Source: Amoebidium appalachense
Lineage: Eukaryota; Ichthyosporea
Assembly (NCBI GenBank): GCA_963693365.1
Contig: CAVNZM010000007.1
Location: 11,036,001-11,100,000, forward strand
Reading direction: 5' to 3'
Length of the DNA: 64,000 nt
The position numbers and the translations under genes were made by a program. The first letter of the stretch is position 1. Every line of letters starts with the position of its first letter. The notes beneath the pieces are model-generated. The model was not told the DNA's origin, searched no databases, and was given only the letters and a program-made list of their open reading frames with translations. Below, piece after piece: positions 12,615 to 24,600 of this stretch.

Positions 12615-13354
12615 ATCTCTTCAATTGAAAACAGATCATTGAGCAATATGCCGTGCATGCAACTCAGAGGACTCGGGGGAGGGAGATGCTTGGCAATCTC
12701 TTCACAGGAGAGGGCTATTCAGACACAGGAACAACGAATAGACACACAGCGTATGCACGCTTAAATTCCGATATTGCGGATGGAAATTATTGCCGAGCTA
12801 GGGAGTCTTTTAAAGAAGGCAGCAAGGCTTCTTATTCTACAGCAGGCCACAGAGACCAGAACACTGGTTCAACAAGTTGGTAATAAGTGTCATAATTGTT
12901 ACGTACGTGTTCTTCACGTTGCACATATCAACAGGGATGTGCTTCAGCGCAAGTGTTGCACGGCTGTAGTGATTTGAAGATTTCAATTCATTGAGAAGAA
13001 AGGCACGAAGGGACTCCCTGCATCTGATTCACATGTGTGACTGAAAGGGTTTGTTCGACCTGGTTCCCTGCATGCAGGCACGCACAACACAGTAAAACCA
13101 TCAACGATTCTAGAATGGGCACGTGCACGCACACGCACCTTCCACAGGCCAAGGGTAAGGTCCTTCTCCTCCGCAAACCCTTGCGCGTGTCCTCGGGGCA
13201 GGGCCACCCACTGAGTGGACGCGCACGAAATGCACAGCACAACGAGGGCTCCAAGGTACAGCGCAAACATGGTGCCGCCTATCATGGGCACCATGCGCCG
13301 CTGGTACGTGAATTTGCTCTTGCCCTCCCCACCGGGCGCTGCTGGTGCCGCCAT
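11269..13354 (-). CDS. Four-TM protein with claudin/PMP22-type W-GLW-C-C signature (three exons, 274 residues)
   Basis: Exons on the minus strand: 13354-13139, 11987-11700, 11589-11269. All are phase 0 and total 274 residues. Predicted helices lie at about 22-44, 112-131, 141-160 and 219-243, with the N- and C-termini on the same side. The first extracellular loop carries W49, G69-L70-W71, C74 and C83, almost the exact spacing of claudins (W, about 19 residues, GLW, +3 C, +10 C). It is followed by RIKAVRGLQV, the claudin position for the R/AL segment before TM2. N-glycosylation sequons sit at N97 and N134. The C-terminal tail of about 30 residues is charged. Introns begin GTGCGT and GTATGT. 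Acceptors follow CTGAC branch sites. PMP22/claudin-superfamily proteins shape membranes or junctions, but the role here is unknown. The alternatives are other four-TM families sharing this fold, such as Sur7 or amastin types. Confidence 0.8.
12490..12519. other. Perfect 12-bp hairpin in intron 1 of the claudin-like gene
   Basis: AACAAGCCCTGC, a five-base loop, then GCAGGGCTTGTT form a perfect inverted repeat. The surrounding 1.15-kb intron also contains two poly-G runs (12547-12565 and about 12580-12612). No function is evident. Confidence 0.6.
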
Positions 13355-14446
13355 TCTGCACAAACACACTATGCTACCTTCCTACGTGTCTGGTTTTTTC
13401 GTTCTGTAACTGAATTCAATCAACTCACACAGCGAAGACCTACGCTAGCGCTCTTTCGTGCTGCCGTTGTGACTGGCGGTTGACCAGCCACCTACCGTAT
13501 ATGTCCGTCCACAGCACAGGCAGCTGGGCGCACCATGCAGAAGCCACGTAAATTTCATGCGCGCCAATGGTCTTAGTTCTTTTCCCTGACGCACTTTTAC
13601 TCTGGGGTGCAGGCTGTGCCGTTAGTTTTTAAATCAGAGGGTCTTTGTGTTTGGATGAACCAACAAGGGGCTGCCGGCTGCGCATTGGCTGTCAGCGCAT
13701 CGGCAAAACAGCGCGTCGATCATCAGGTATGTGCTATTCCTCTACTAGTTGGTGTTCGAAGATTAGTACAAAATTAGGCATTGTTAAAATAAAAAAATAT
13801 CAAATAAACCTTTTTTTATGTATTTAATAGAATATATCATTTTTGAACGAAAACATTCAATATCGGCGACCTTGCAGAATGCAACACTGGATCTTTTACC
13901 CCCCTCTAGATTTCTCGGCGCATGGTTCGTTCTAAACCAATGGCACGTCGTCTTTGCATTTGTTTATTACGAAGAATGGAGATAGATCTGACACTGACAG
14001 TCTGACAGAGGCTGTGAGCGAAAGACCACCAGTATAATAGCCTGCCGAGACTCTGCTCTAGCAGAAATCTGCAAATAATCTGTTAATGTGCTGATAGATT
14101 TTCTAAAGGCTCGTCTGTTATGAAATGAGCCTAAAAACTATGCCGTTTTTACAAAACCGCCAACGCTCAGATAACATATCCGAGCTCGAGGGGCTAATCG
14201 GACACCAAAGCCGATGCGAGAGTCTCCCGGTGTCTCAAGACACTGTCCGTAGCAATAAAATGCGTGTAACAATAACGACTCTCGAGCCCACGATGTGCAC
14301 GCACTTGTCCCCACAACATATTGAAAGGGGGGGGTGGGGGGGTGGGGGGGGGGGGGGGGGGGAGGGGGACAACCTGGGAGGGGGGGGGGGGGGGGGGGGG
14401 GGGGCTGCGGGGGAGGGCGAGGGGGGGGGGGAGGCCGGGGCGGGGA

Positions 14447-14486
<40 letters not shown>

Positions 14487-14806
14487 CTACGTTAGCCTAA
14501 GATACCAAGACACTGCCCTGCACGCACGCACACAAACAATACTTGTACACACGCGGGCACACGCACATCGCATGCACAAAGCCATGCGCAGTCGTGCACA
14601 AACATTGATGATACCTTCGAACAAAAACACGCGCACGTATGTACCCAAACACGTATGGCACACGCTAACACCCCCCTCCCCCCTCCCCCCCTCCCCCCTC
14701 TTCCGAATCCCTCCCTCCCCCAACCCCCCAACCCCCCCCCCCCCCCAAAACACCCCCCTTCCCCCTGAGGCTCCCCAAAACACACACACGCGCGCGCGCA
14801 CACACA

Positions 14807-16082
<1,276 letters not shown>

Positions 16083-16403
16083 GCACGCCACAGTGTCGTA
16101 GTGACAAACATACAAACATAAGCACGCATGTGCCCGTGCATGCACACGGTAACTGTCATGCACTGCGAGCACATATACAAGCACCGACATACAAAACTGT
16201 TAGGGCTTAATTCAATCTCACCCCCCCCCCCCCCCCCCCCCCTCCCCGGTCCTCCCCCGTCCTCCTCTCCCCCCCCCCCTCTCCCCAATTCCCTTTTACC
16301 GCCCCCGCCCCCCTCCCCCCAAAGAAAATGCTTATGTGAATTAGTGAAAAGAATGTTTACCCCTTCCGTTTCCCCCACCTCTCCTTTCTCCCCCTGTGTT
16401 TGC

Positions 16404-16566
16404 AGAATAATTCTGCTTTTAGCGGAATAGTTCTGCCAAAACCTGAATGCTTTTTGCAAAATAATTCTGCTTTTGCAGGATAATACCGCTTTTGCAGAAT
16501 AATTCTGCTTTTTGCAGAATATTTGTGCTTTTTGCAGGTTGAATCAGCCGATGTGGTCAGGCCCTT
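16404..16566 (-). repeat. GCAGAATAATTCTGC palindrome array, copy 1 (inverted orientation)
   Basis: About six copies of the imperfect palindrome GCAGAATAATTCTGC separated by TTTT-type spacers end at 16540. They are followed by an edge that, read on the minus strand, is GGGCCTGACCACATCGGCTG ATTCAACCTGC with a break added here for length. The same edge flanks two further arrays near 37.1 and 37.7 kb. Confidence 0.75.
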
Positions 16567-17075
16567 ATCGCAGGCACTTCAATCAGACACAAATAGCAGC
16601 CCCCCCCCCCCCCCCCTTTCTCTCTCCCCCCCCCCCCCCGTCCCACCTTCCAAAACCTGTTCCCTGTGTGTCTCTTTCTCTCTCCCTCTGTGTGTGTGGG
16701 GGGGAGGGGGGGGGTGAGGAGGGGGGAAGGGGAGGAGTCCTCATAAAAACGGCGTCCCCCTGCCGTACAAACACCCCCCTGCCAGTGTCTGTGTGTCTGT
16801 GTGCATGGCCACCCACAGGTGAGTGCGTGTGTGCACACACACAGGTATGTATGTATGCGTGTGTATGTGTGTGTACTGTGTGTGTGTCCGGGGAACCGGA
16901 GTGGTGGTGGTGTGGGGGAAAGGGGGGGGGGGGGTTGGGGGAGGTGACTTCTGTCTTTGTTTGTATGTGAAGGTCAGTGTGGGTGTATACACCCGAGGAT
17001 GCCGTTCTGTTTCAATGTGCCCATGTCCATCCATGTATGAGCCACATGGGCACACACACACACATGTGTGTGTGT

Positions 17076-17176
<101 letters not shown>

Positions 17177-18534
17177 TTTTAGGTGTCTGTAAGTGGTGTA
17201 TGGCTGTGGGCCTGCCTCAGGGCAAAACAGAGTGGCTAACTCTGTCTGCGCGTTTGCAGGAAAGGTTTATCATCTCAGTTATGGTTTTATGTCAATGCCA
17301 GTTCTGTGGTAGTTTTTTTTTGTTTTGTGCTGTTCTTCTTTTTTGCGTGTTCATAAATTGGTGGTTTCTTATTGCAAGGCATGACCCAGGTGGGGTGCAC
17401 ATGAGTGGGTGGGTACCGGACGGGTGGGCATCAGGTTTTTATCGTTTGTTGCCCGGTGATCCTGCATGGCGGCAAGGAGCCTCACATGGCAAGCTCGTAA
17501 CTTCTGAAGCTATGCCAAGCACATTCGCACCACCACACGGCGCCACGACTCTCAGGAGCTTTCCCTCTCACCAGGGCCTTTACTTTCCGAGGCTCGCCCT
17601 CCCCCCCCCCCCCCCCCCCCCCCCGGGGTTCCCCTCCCTCCACCCCGCCACAGCCCTTCCCAGCCCACCCACCCCCCTTCCCCCCACAGCCCTTCGCGTA
17701 CCCGTGCCTCATTCCTCCCCCCCCCCCCCCCCCCCCCCCCTGCTCTCCCCCCCAGCTGCACTTCCCCACCCGTGCGTCATTTCCTACCTCCCCCCCCCCC
17801 CCGTCCCTCCCCCCCCCCCCCCTCTTCCCCCATCCCCCTCCCCCCTCCCCCTCCCCCCCTCCCCCTCCCCCCAGCCCTTCCCCACCCGTCCCTCGCCCCT
17901 GGCCCTTCAAACCATCACTTCCACTACCTCTCTATGGCACGTCTCAGATCGACCTGAGGGGACTGGGATAAGCAGGTGAGGTGGACATCAGGGAATAAGC
18001 ACAAACTGCCTTGGTCGCGGATCCTAACCCCCCTCCCCCCTCCCCCCCCTTCGAGCTCCCCTCGCCGGGCACTCCGAGTCCCCTGCGCCACTCCCTCCCC
18101 AGGATGCGTGCCCCCCCCCCCCCACCCCACGCCACCCACACACCACCACCCATCCATGCATGCACCCCTGCTCTAATCCAAACACATGTTCTCAGGCTAC
18201 GCAGAAACCCGCCTGTGACCAAGTTCCTCGAGGATCCTATCTAATGGAATTCTACAAGCTGAAGCCTGGGCTGCAGGAAACAGCACTTGGAGGGTGATGG
18301 TGGAATTGGCTGCATACGGGCCAATACGGGCCGCATTTTACTGCCTCACTGTGGCTCATTGCCGTGCAGGCCCAGTGCACATACATACATCCAGATAGGC
18401 CTCAAAGATAAGAAGAAGTCATGTTGCTATCATTCACACATATGTATATCATAGTATGGCCCACCATCACAGACGGCAAGGGCATCATTCTTGCAGGGTG
18501 GGGTCTATATATAGCCTCGATGGTCATGGCACAT

Positions 18535-18745
18535 GCTAAAAATAGCTATAGCGTCCAGGGTAGTATACCATACAGGTCTAAAAATAGCTATAGCGTCCAG
18601 GGTAGCATGCCATACTGGGCTAAAAATAGCTATAGCGTCCAGGGTAGCATGCCATACAGGGCTAACAATAGCTACAGCGTCCAGGGTAGCATGTCATACA
18701 GGGCTAAAAATAGCTATAGCGTCCAGGGTAGCATGCCATACAGGG
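18535..18745 (+). repeat. 42-bp minisatellite, five copies
   Basis: Units begin at 18535, 18577, 18619, 18661 and 18703 with one to four substitutions each. The 42-bp period keeps a frame open from 18421 to 18849 that would encode a 14-residue repeat KNSYSVQGSMPYRA after a hydrophobic stretch. Six of about eight differences between copies change the residue, so there is no sign of protein-level selection. I treat it as non-coding. Confidence 0.8.
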
Positions 18746-19178
18746 CTGCAATGTTGTTGGGGGCCAGGCCGGGCAACACTTGGGGCTGGGCTGGGGGTGG
18801 GGTAGGCAGCAGGGGGGCTATCTGGCGCTGCAGGGGGGAGGGGGTGTGAGTGTGGGCCCGTGCACAAGGAGGCAAAATGTTTGCTGCCAAGGGAAGTAGG
18901 AGCACAGACACAGCCCAAGTTCGTCACATGTTGCTGTGCTCTGCTTTATATGGTCACCCTAGCCCATGATACAAGTGGTTCGATGGGTGTTTTGATGGCC
19001 TCGTAACAAGCGCATGCCACCAGGTGGGGGTTTAGTGGAATGCCTCTGCCTTGTTTTGCAAGGCCGGAGATAGGTTGTGGGTGTCTGGTGTGAAGAACAA
19101 AAGAAGAAAAATGGAGTCTCACGTTAATGTCCCAAACACATATGCCAAGCGGCAACACTCATCGACTGCCCTCACATC

Positions 19179-20468
19179 CTACCCATGCACAACATATCTG
19201 CCAACCCGGGTTGCTAGGCAACAGCCAACCAACACACACCTTGGGCACGGGCACTTCTGGGCGCCTGCGAGGCGCCTGCGGTGGATCTTCCTGTGGGCCA
19301 TGTGCAGGGGCCTGGGTGTCTTGTTGAGCCGCTCATACAACCCACAGGCGTTGCACAGCACTCGCTCACCCGTGCGCCGCCACATGGTTGTTTCCTGCAC
19401 CTTAACCGTCAGATCCATGCATGTGATTGGCTGGCGAGCATCAAATGGCCCAAGGTTGCATGCCACACCCACTGGTGTTCTCGCATATGCTACATGGTGC
19501 CCATGTGATTGTGCATTCGTATAGCCAAGTGTGCATGTGCTTGGGTGGGTGCATGTGTGCGGGTGGATATGCACATGTGTATGCACGTGGGTGGGTTTGT
19601 CCATGTGGGTGTGCTTGAGCATGTTTGCACAACTTCATATCCCTAGCGAGCGTGCACATGTGTATGTGCTAAGATAGGTGCACCCGTGCATGTGCTCAGA
19701 AGTGTGTGCACAAGTGCATCTGCCCAGGGTGGTTCGCAGGTGCATGGCGTGCGATTGTGTGGGTGTGTGCACATGTGCATATATAGTCGGTGGGTGTGTG
19801 CGCATGTGCATATATAGTCGGTGGGTGTGTGCACATGTGCATATATAGTCGGTGGGTGTGCAAGCATTGCATGGTGTAGGACATAGGTGCTTGTGCATAT
19901 ATAGTCGGTGGGTGTACAAGCATTGCATGGTGTAGGACATAGGAGCATGTGCATATATAGTCGGTGGGTGTGCAAGCATTGCATGGTGTAGGACATAGGT
20001 GCATGTGCATGCAGCATGGGTGCACACGTGCATGCAGCATGGGTGGATGTGCACACGTGCATGTCCCCGGGTGGGTGCAAACATGCTTGTGCTATGCTTG
20101 GGGAGGAGGGGGAGGGGGGGGGGGGGGGGGGGGGAGTGGATCCGAGGGTGCACGTGTGTGTGTGTGTATGTGTATGTGTGTGTGTGTGTGTGTGTGCAAC
20201 ACGCACATGCCCGTTTGCTTGTGCAGCGCAAATGTGCTTGCTTATTGATTGGCATACAGTCCTAGTGTAGCAATGCAGTAGAGCTGGCTGCACACGTGAC
20301 CCTCACTCTGATGTGAAAAATCTGGCACAAAACACACGCAGAAATGCCTCCAAATCAACAGCAGCATAGCCGATATTTGTGTGTAAATGTTTGTGCTCTT
20401 GCTGCTGAAAGCGCATCTTCCCTTTGCCCGTCCCGTCCCCAGCGGCAGCAAAAGGCAGCGACAACAAA

Positions 20469-20504
<36 letters not shown>

Positions 20505-21277
20505 AAAGAAAGAAAGGGGGGGGAAAAAATCAAAAAATCAAAAAAAAAACATAACAAAAGGGAAATAACTGTTTAAGGTAAAAATTGGTGCAGGCAAGCG
20601 CGGCAATCATTTCCCATAAATTCACTAGCTAGCAGGCCAGGTGCCATAGACTGACCAGCTGAATAGTTTTTTTTTTTTTGCACGTGTTTATTTGGGAAGC
20701 AGCAGCACACACGTGCATGGCGACAGACACCCACCTGGGTCATGCAGTTGGCGCATATCTGTGCCGGGCTGCACGTGTCGTGCACGTCTGTGTGTGCCTC
20801 GTCCTCGTCGTGCTTGACAGCCACCCCCTCGTCTGCGTGTGCACTCAGAGTAGGGGATGGCGGGTGCGAGGCAGACACGGTCGGGGCATGGGAGCACTGC
20901 GAGAGCGGCGAGGATGGCTCTGATGGCGGCCAGCCAGCCTCGCTAATGTTTGCCATAGGTTCGTGGCCATGCATGGCCGGCTGCTTCTGCATGGGCATGG
21001 CTGCTGCAGCCTGCTGGGCCAGGGGCAGGACCAAAGGCGCAGGACCAGCGTAATGGCCCAATGCAGCCAGCTGCAGCAGCTGGGTGTGTGCCATGTGCAC
21101 GGCCAGTGTGTACGTGTACAACCCCAAGTATGTGTCCGTCCCAAACAAGCCCGGTGCCATGCCCATCCCAAGAATACTCGCCATGTCCTCTGTGCCAGAT
21201 TCATCAAACCCCCTCGGCCAGCTAGCACTGCCGTCGGGCGCATCGTACGCCGTGGGATCCATGTTTCTCATAATCAT
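19179..21277 (-). CDS. GATA-type zinc-finger transcription factor (two exons, about 252 residues)
   Basis: Exon 1 is 21277-20735 (181 codons) and exon 2 is 19394-19179 (71 codons plus stop). The 1.34-kb intron has donor GTGGGT and an acceptor after CTGAC...GTGCAG. The finger is split by the intron: CANCMTQ ends exon 1, and ETTMWRRTGERVLCNACGLY starts exon 2. The finger is C-x2-C-x16-C-x2-C, one residue shorter between the middle cysteines than the usual 17-18. The tail RLNKTPRPLHMAHRKIHRRR is the basic GATA extension. The N-terminal part is rich in Ala, Met, Leu and Ser/Pro and looks like an activation or linker region. Other in-frame ATG codons close to 21277 could be the start. A single finger near the C-terminus resembles fungal and plant GATA factors more than animal two-finger ones. 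Confidence 0.82.
19762..20010. repeat. Higher-order tandem repeat inside the GATA-gene intron
   Basis: The phrase GTGCATATATAGTCGGTGGG recurs six times. The first three copies are spaced about 37 bp apart, the next three about 63 bp apart because of an added segment containing CAAGCATTGCATGGTGTAGG. The intron also contains a (GAAA)n tract at 20469-20515. Confidence 0.8.
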
Positions 21278-22840
21278 TTTCTAAACTCACTGCTAGGCCT
21301 CACCTGACTCCTACAAATTGTCTCGTGTCCACACATGCAATCGAGTGGCAGTGGTCCGTCGAAGGACTGCATCATGTTCGTCCAGCCAGGCCCGTGCCAG
21401 TCGCAACTTTCCCAAGCCCAGCCTCTCCCGCCTTGACGGGAGCGTGATGCGCAGCCAATTACGGTGCAGTGAATGAGCATGAACCAATATGATGTCGGGG
21501 CCTAACGTTATACTCCGATTGGCTAACAGAACATGTACGTGGCTCGCGCGTTTCTTTTATAGGTAAGAATATATGACAATTGATGTTGTCTAAAAGGCGT
21601 TATATTTCTACTTATCCCGTTCTACATCTATAAATTAGTTGCGAATGTTGACATAATTCACATGTGCCTTACACCCCTCATGTCCACGTAGTCTAGTGAT
21701 AACTGAAAAATGGCTAAAAAAATTCCTTAGATTGCAGCCAATCAGTATTGCTAAAATAATAGACCAAGTGCGACCACGTGGCCATATGCGTCACTAGTAA
21801 CCAATGAATGACCGCTTTTTTATAAACACGGATCGCCTCTTCGCCAATCAGCTGCCTGGGGCCAGAATTAGTACAGGGTGTGCAATTTGAACTCTCAGCT
21901 TACGCAGGCTTTTGCAGCAGCTACATACGGACGTGTGCTAGGTTGGCAGTATCATCTCTGTGCTCACCATAAGGTCATCGTGTTACAAACAGTTCTCTGG
22001 GGTAGTATTATATAGCTCTAGCTTTGCTAGACCACAGGTTGAACCTAAAATGCCTCAAGTACTTTAGTAGAAAACTGAGGGGCATTACGTCATGATCAGC
22101 GCAGGGTATGAAATTCATTCTGATAGCTCTAATGTGACCAGCATGATATTCCAGAAGTGGTAACGGCTACTTGGGGGTTACTAATCCAATTTTCTCTGAT
22201 CATCCTTCTGTAAACATTTTTTTTCACCTTTGCAAATTGGTTTCACTGTGCAGTGTTCATCTGAGCCCGGCCCCGCAATTATATGGCATAGGGTTGACGC
22301 GATGTTTCCTGAGCTCACGCTCGATCAACGTACAGTGCGTAGGCCAGCTAGCTAGGCCAGTGCTCTTCGCCGCCGCCAAAAAAAAAGGCTTTGCAAAATT
22401 GCAAGTTGACTGGGACGGTCAGTCTGACGTCGACACTGTCGACAGTCAGACTAACCCCTATTGAATGTGCTAATATATATATTTGTATTTACACCATATT
22501 TTGATAGTCTTCTACTTACTACAGTGTGCATTTATGAACCCCTGTCGTGCCATATTATGCACATACAATTGCCACACAGTGTACATGAGCTCCATGCCGC
22601 TGCCGCATGCAGACCACTGTGATGATATCGATGCCGGCCAGTGCTGAGCGCTCCCAGCCCATAGCCAACTCAGGGTTCGAATTTTAGTTTCGAGTGGGTG
22701 GGCCAACTGGTTCTTTGGGGTGGGGGGGGGGGGAATGTGCTGTTTATTAACATGATCACGGTGAGCTGTGATGAGATGTCGGCTTGAAGGCCAACAGTAC
22801 TTCCACCCAACAAGATATACATGTACAAATCGATGTTACA
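21278..22840. promoter_or_regulatory. CCAAT-rich upstream region of the GATA gene, then unassigned sequence
   Basis: Six CCAAT boxes in both orientations lie at 21455-21459, 21484-21488, 21518-21522, 21738-21742, 21801-21805 and 21844-21848, consistent with an NF-Y-type promoter for the minus-strand gene starting at 21277. Sequence 21900-22840 is AT-richer and shows no gene. It contains a near-perfect 16-bp inverted repeat built on GTCGACA/TGTCGAC at about 22423-22453. Confidence 0.5.
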
Positions 22841-22845
22841 CTTAC

Positions 22846-23612
22846 TGTTGGAGTACACTGGTACTCCCGGCTAGCAATGTCTGTTAGAGAAAGTTTTCTG
22901 AGCAATTGAATAACTGTTTCAACACTCACTCGAGTGCATAGAGCTTTTGTTTACGGTCATATTCATATATGGTAGTTATATGTTTGAGCCAAAACTGTAC
23001 CAATGACGAGCTTCACTAGCAACGTACTAATTGTGCTCTCTTTTCGGCTATTCCCGGTTCAGATGATGTCATGTCTATATTTGCCACAGGATTCTATTCT
23101 TAGAGTGGTAGTGTGCTTTATTCCCGGATATTCTCAGAATAATTTTAGTTGTGTGAAGCAAGATTTACGTTTAACTGCAATTGGTGTGTTAAACACGTTT
23201 ATTTGTGTGCTTTAGTGCAAGTTAACTAGCCACTCAACGTGCACAGTTAACTTTTATATCTTTAACGACTTGTTTTCATTGTGCTCTCTTTTCGGCCATG
23301 CTGTACATGGCCCACCACCAGGGTGCACACGAGGCCACCATGAGGTGGCCAACGACTATATAAAGCAGTGCCTCCCATGTCACAAACATGGGAAGCAGAA
23401 CGTTTGATTTACACTTTTCTACTGTCGTTTCCAGTGCACAAAACACATAGACTAGTTACCCATCATACACGACACTATGTCTGACAACTTACAGTTGCAG
23501 CAACTAGTCCAACTACTGGAGCAGAGGTTGGCCTCACAAGATGCAATCATTTCTGACTTACAGAAGGAACAACGTGCACTAGAACTAGCTTCTATGAACA
23601 CAATGTCCAACA
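22846..23612 (+). repeat. 5' LTR of the copia element
   Basis: The 767-bp repeat has termini TGTTGG...CCAACA. A TATATAA box at about 23357-23363 marks the likely promoter. The gag start codon at 23477 lies inside the LTR, 136 bases before its end. Confidence 0.93.
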
Positions 23613-24600
23613 GGGTTATGGGCCCCTCACGTAATGATTCCATCAAGTTCAAGGTCGACATCCCTCTCTTCACTGGCATTGATAATGATTCAGGCACGGA
23701 CTACCACACATGGGCCGAAACCATGTATGTCCAGCTTTCTGGTGCTGGTCTTCTCCACACCATCGCGCCCAGTACGGAGCACCCGGCTACCCGTGAACAG
23801 GTCGACACTGCCCGTTCCTACCTGTGGCAAGCACTCTCGGTTGACGTGCGTTGTATCCTAGGGTTAACACGCACCACCACACCTGCGGAGATATGGTCGG
23901 CCCTATCTGCCCACTACCTGGAGCAATCTGAGGCCAATCAGTACGACCTTATCGGGCTGTACATGAATTCTACGCCTGAACCTACGGACACCGCGACGAA
24001 ATACGCCATGAAACTCCGCGGCTACGTGCGGCGCCTGGCCGATTACGGCACACAAATTGGTGATGCTCAAGTGCTGACCAAGCTCACCAACGACCTCGGC
24101 AAGGTGCCTTACTACGAAATGCCTGTAATTGCCTACAAGATGACACCCAAGCCTACCGTGATGGGCCTCCTCCAACAGCTACGGGCATATGAGACCAGCC
24201 ACCCACGTGCACGTGTGACTACCAGCTCCGGGCCGGCCGCCTTCACCACACGGGCTCCTCAACCTGTCATCTGCCACGGCTGCGGCAAACCAGGCCACAT
24301 CAAGTCTCAGTGCCCCAACGGCAACGGCCAACACAGCAACTCTGGCAACAACCGTGCCAGCACCTACCCCAAGGGTTCCTGCGTCAACCACCCACTGTCT
24401 ACCAGTCACACTACCGCCATGTGCAAGGGGGGCAACCGTGCCAACGGCCGCAAACCTAAGGGTGGTCCCCTCCCGCCTGGGTCCTGCATCAACCACCCTG
24501 CCTCTACTACCCACACTACGGCACAGTGCAAGGGGGGGCTGCCGCTCCCCGGGCTTTCCTCATGTCTAGCAACGACTGTGGCACCAACAAGGTGCTCCTC
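23477..24600 (+). CDS. gag: Copia gag with CCHC knuckle and two extra C-H-H-C motifs
   Basis: This is the capsid/nucleocapsid part of the retrotransposon polyprotein. It opens with a glutamine-rich coiled-coil-like segment (LQLQQLVQLLEQRL) encoded within the LTR, continues through the primer-binding site, then a UBN2-like capsid region. A classic CCHC zinc knuckle, CHGCGKPGHIKSQC, is encoded near 24271-24312. Two tandem repeats follow, containing CVNHP...HTTAMC and CINHP...HTTAQC, each a possible CX2HX5HX4C zinc site. The protease frame begins in the -1 register at a run of seven G at 24532-24538, so gag and pol are joined only by a frameshift. Confidence 0.88.
23613..23626 (+). promoter_or_regulatory. 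Primer-binding site matching the initiator-Met tRNA anticodon arm
   Basis: Directly after the 5' LTR is GGGTTATGGGCCCC. Its first 13 bases are the exact complement of the eukaryotic initiator tRNA-Met anticodon stem-loop (GGGCCCATAACCC). This is the half-tRNA priming mode known from Drosophila copia rather than the usual 3'-end priming that gives TGG. Confidence 0.85.

Noticed and set aside
16541-16600. Possible exon reading [12 protein letters not shown]
   Set aside because: The segment is the conserved edge of the palindrome-array repeat, also present at 37.08 and 37.69 kb.
18421-18849. Open frame with a hydrophobic start and 14-residue repeats
   Set aside because: It is explained by a 42-bp minisatellite. 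Two other frames are also open, and most differences between copies change residues.
22660-22700. tRNA-like GGTTCGAAT phrase
   Set aside because: No acceptor or anticodon stems can be formed around it.
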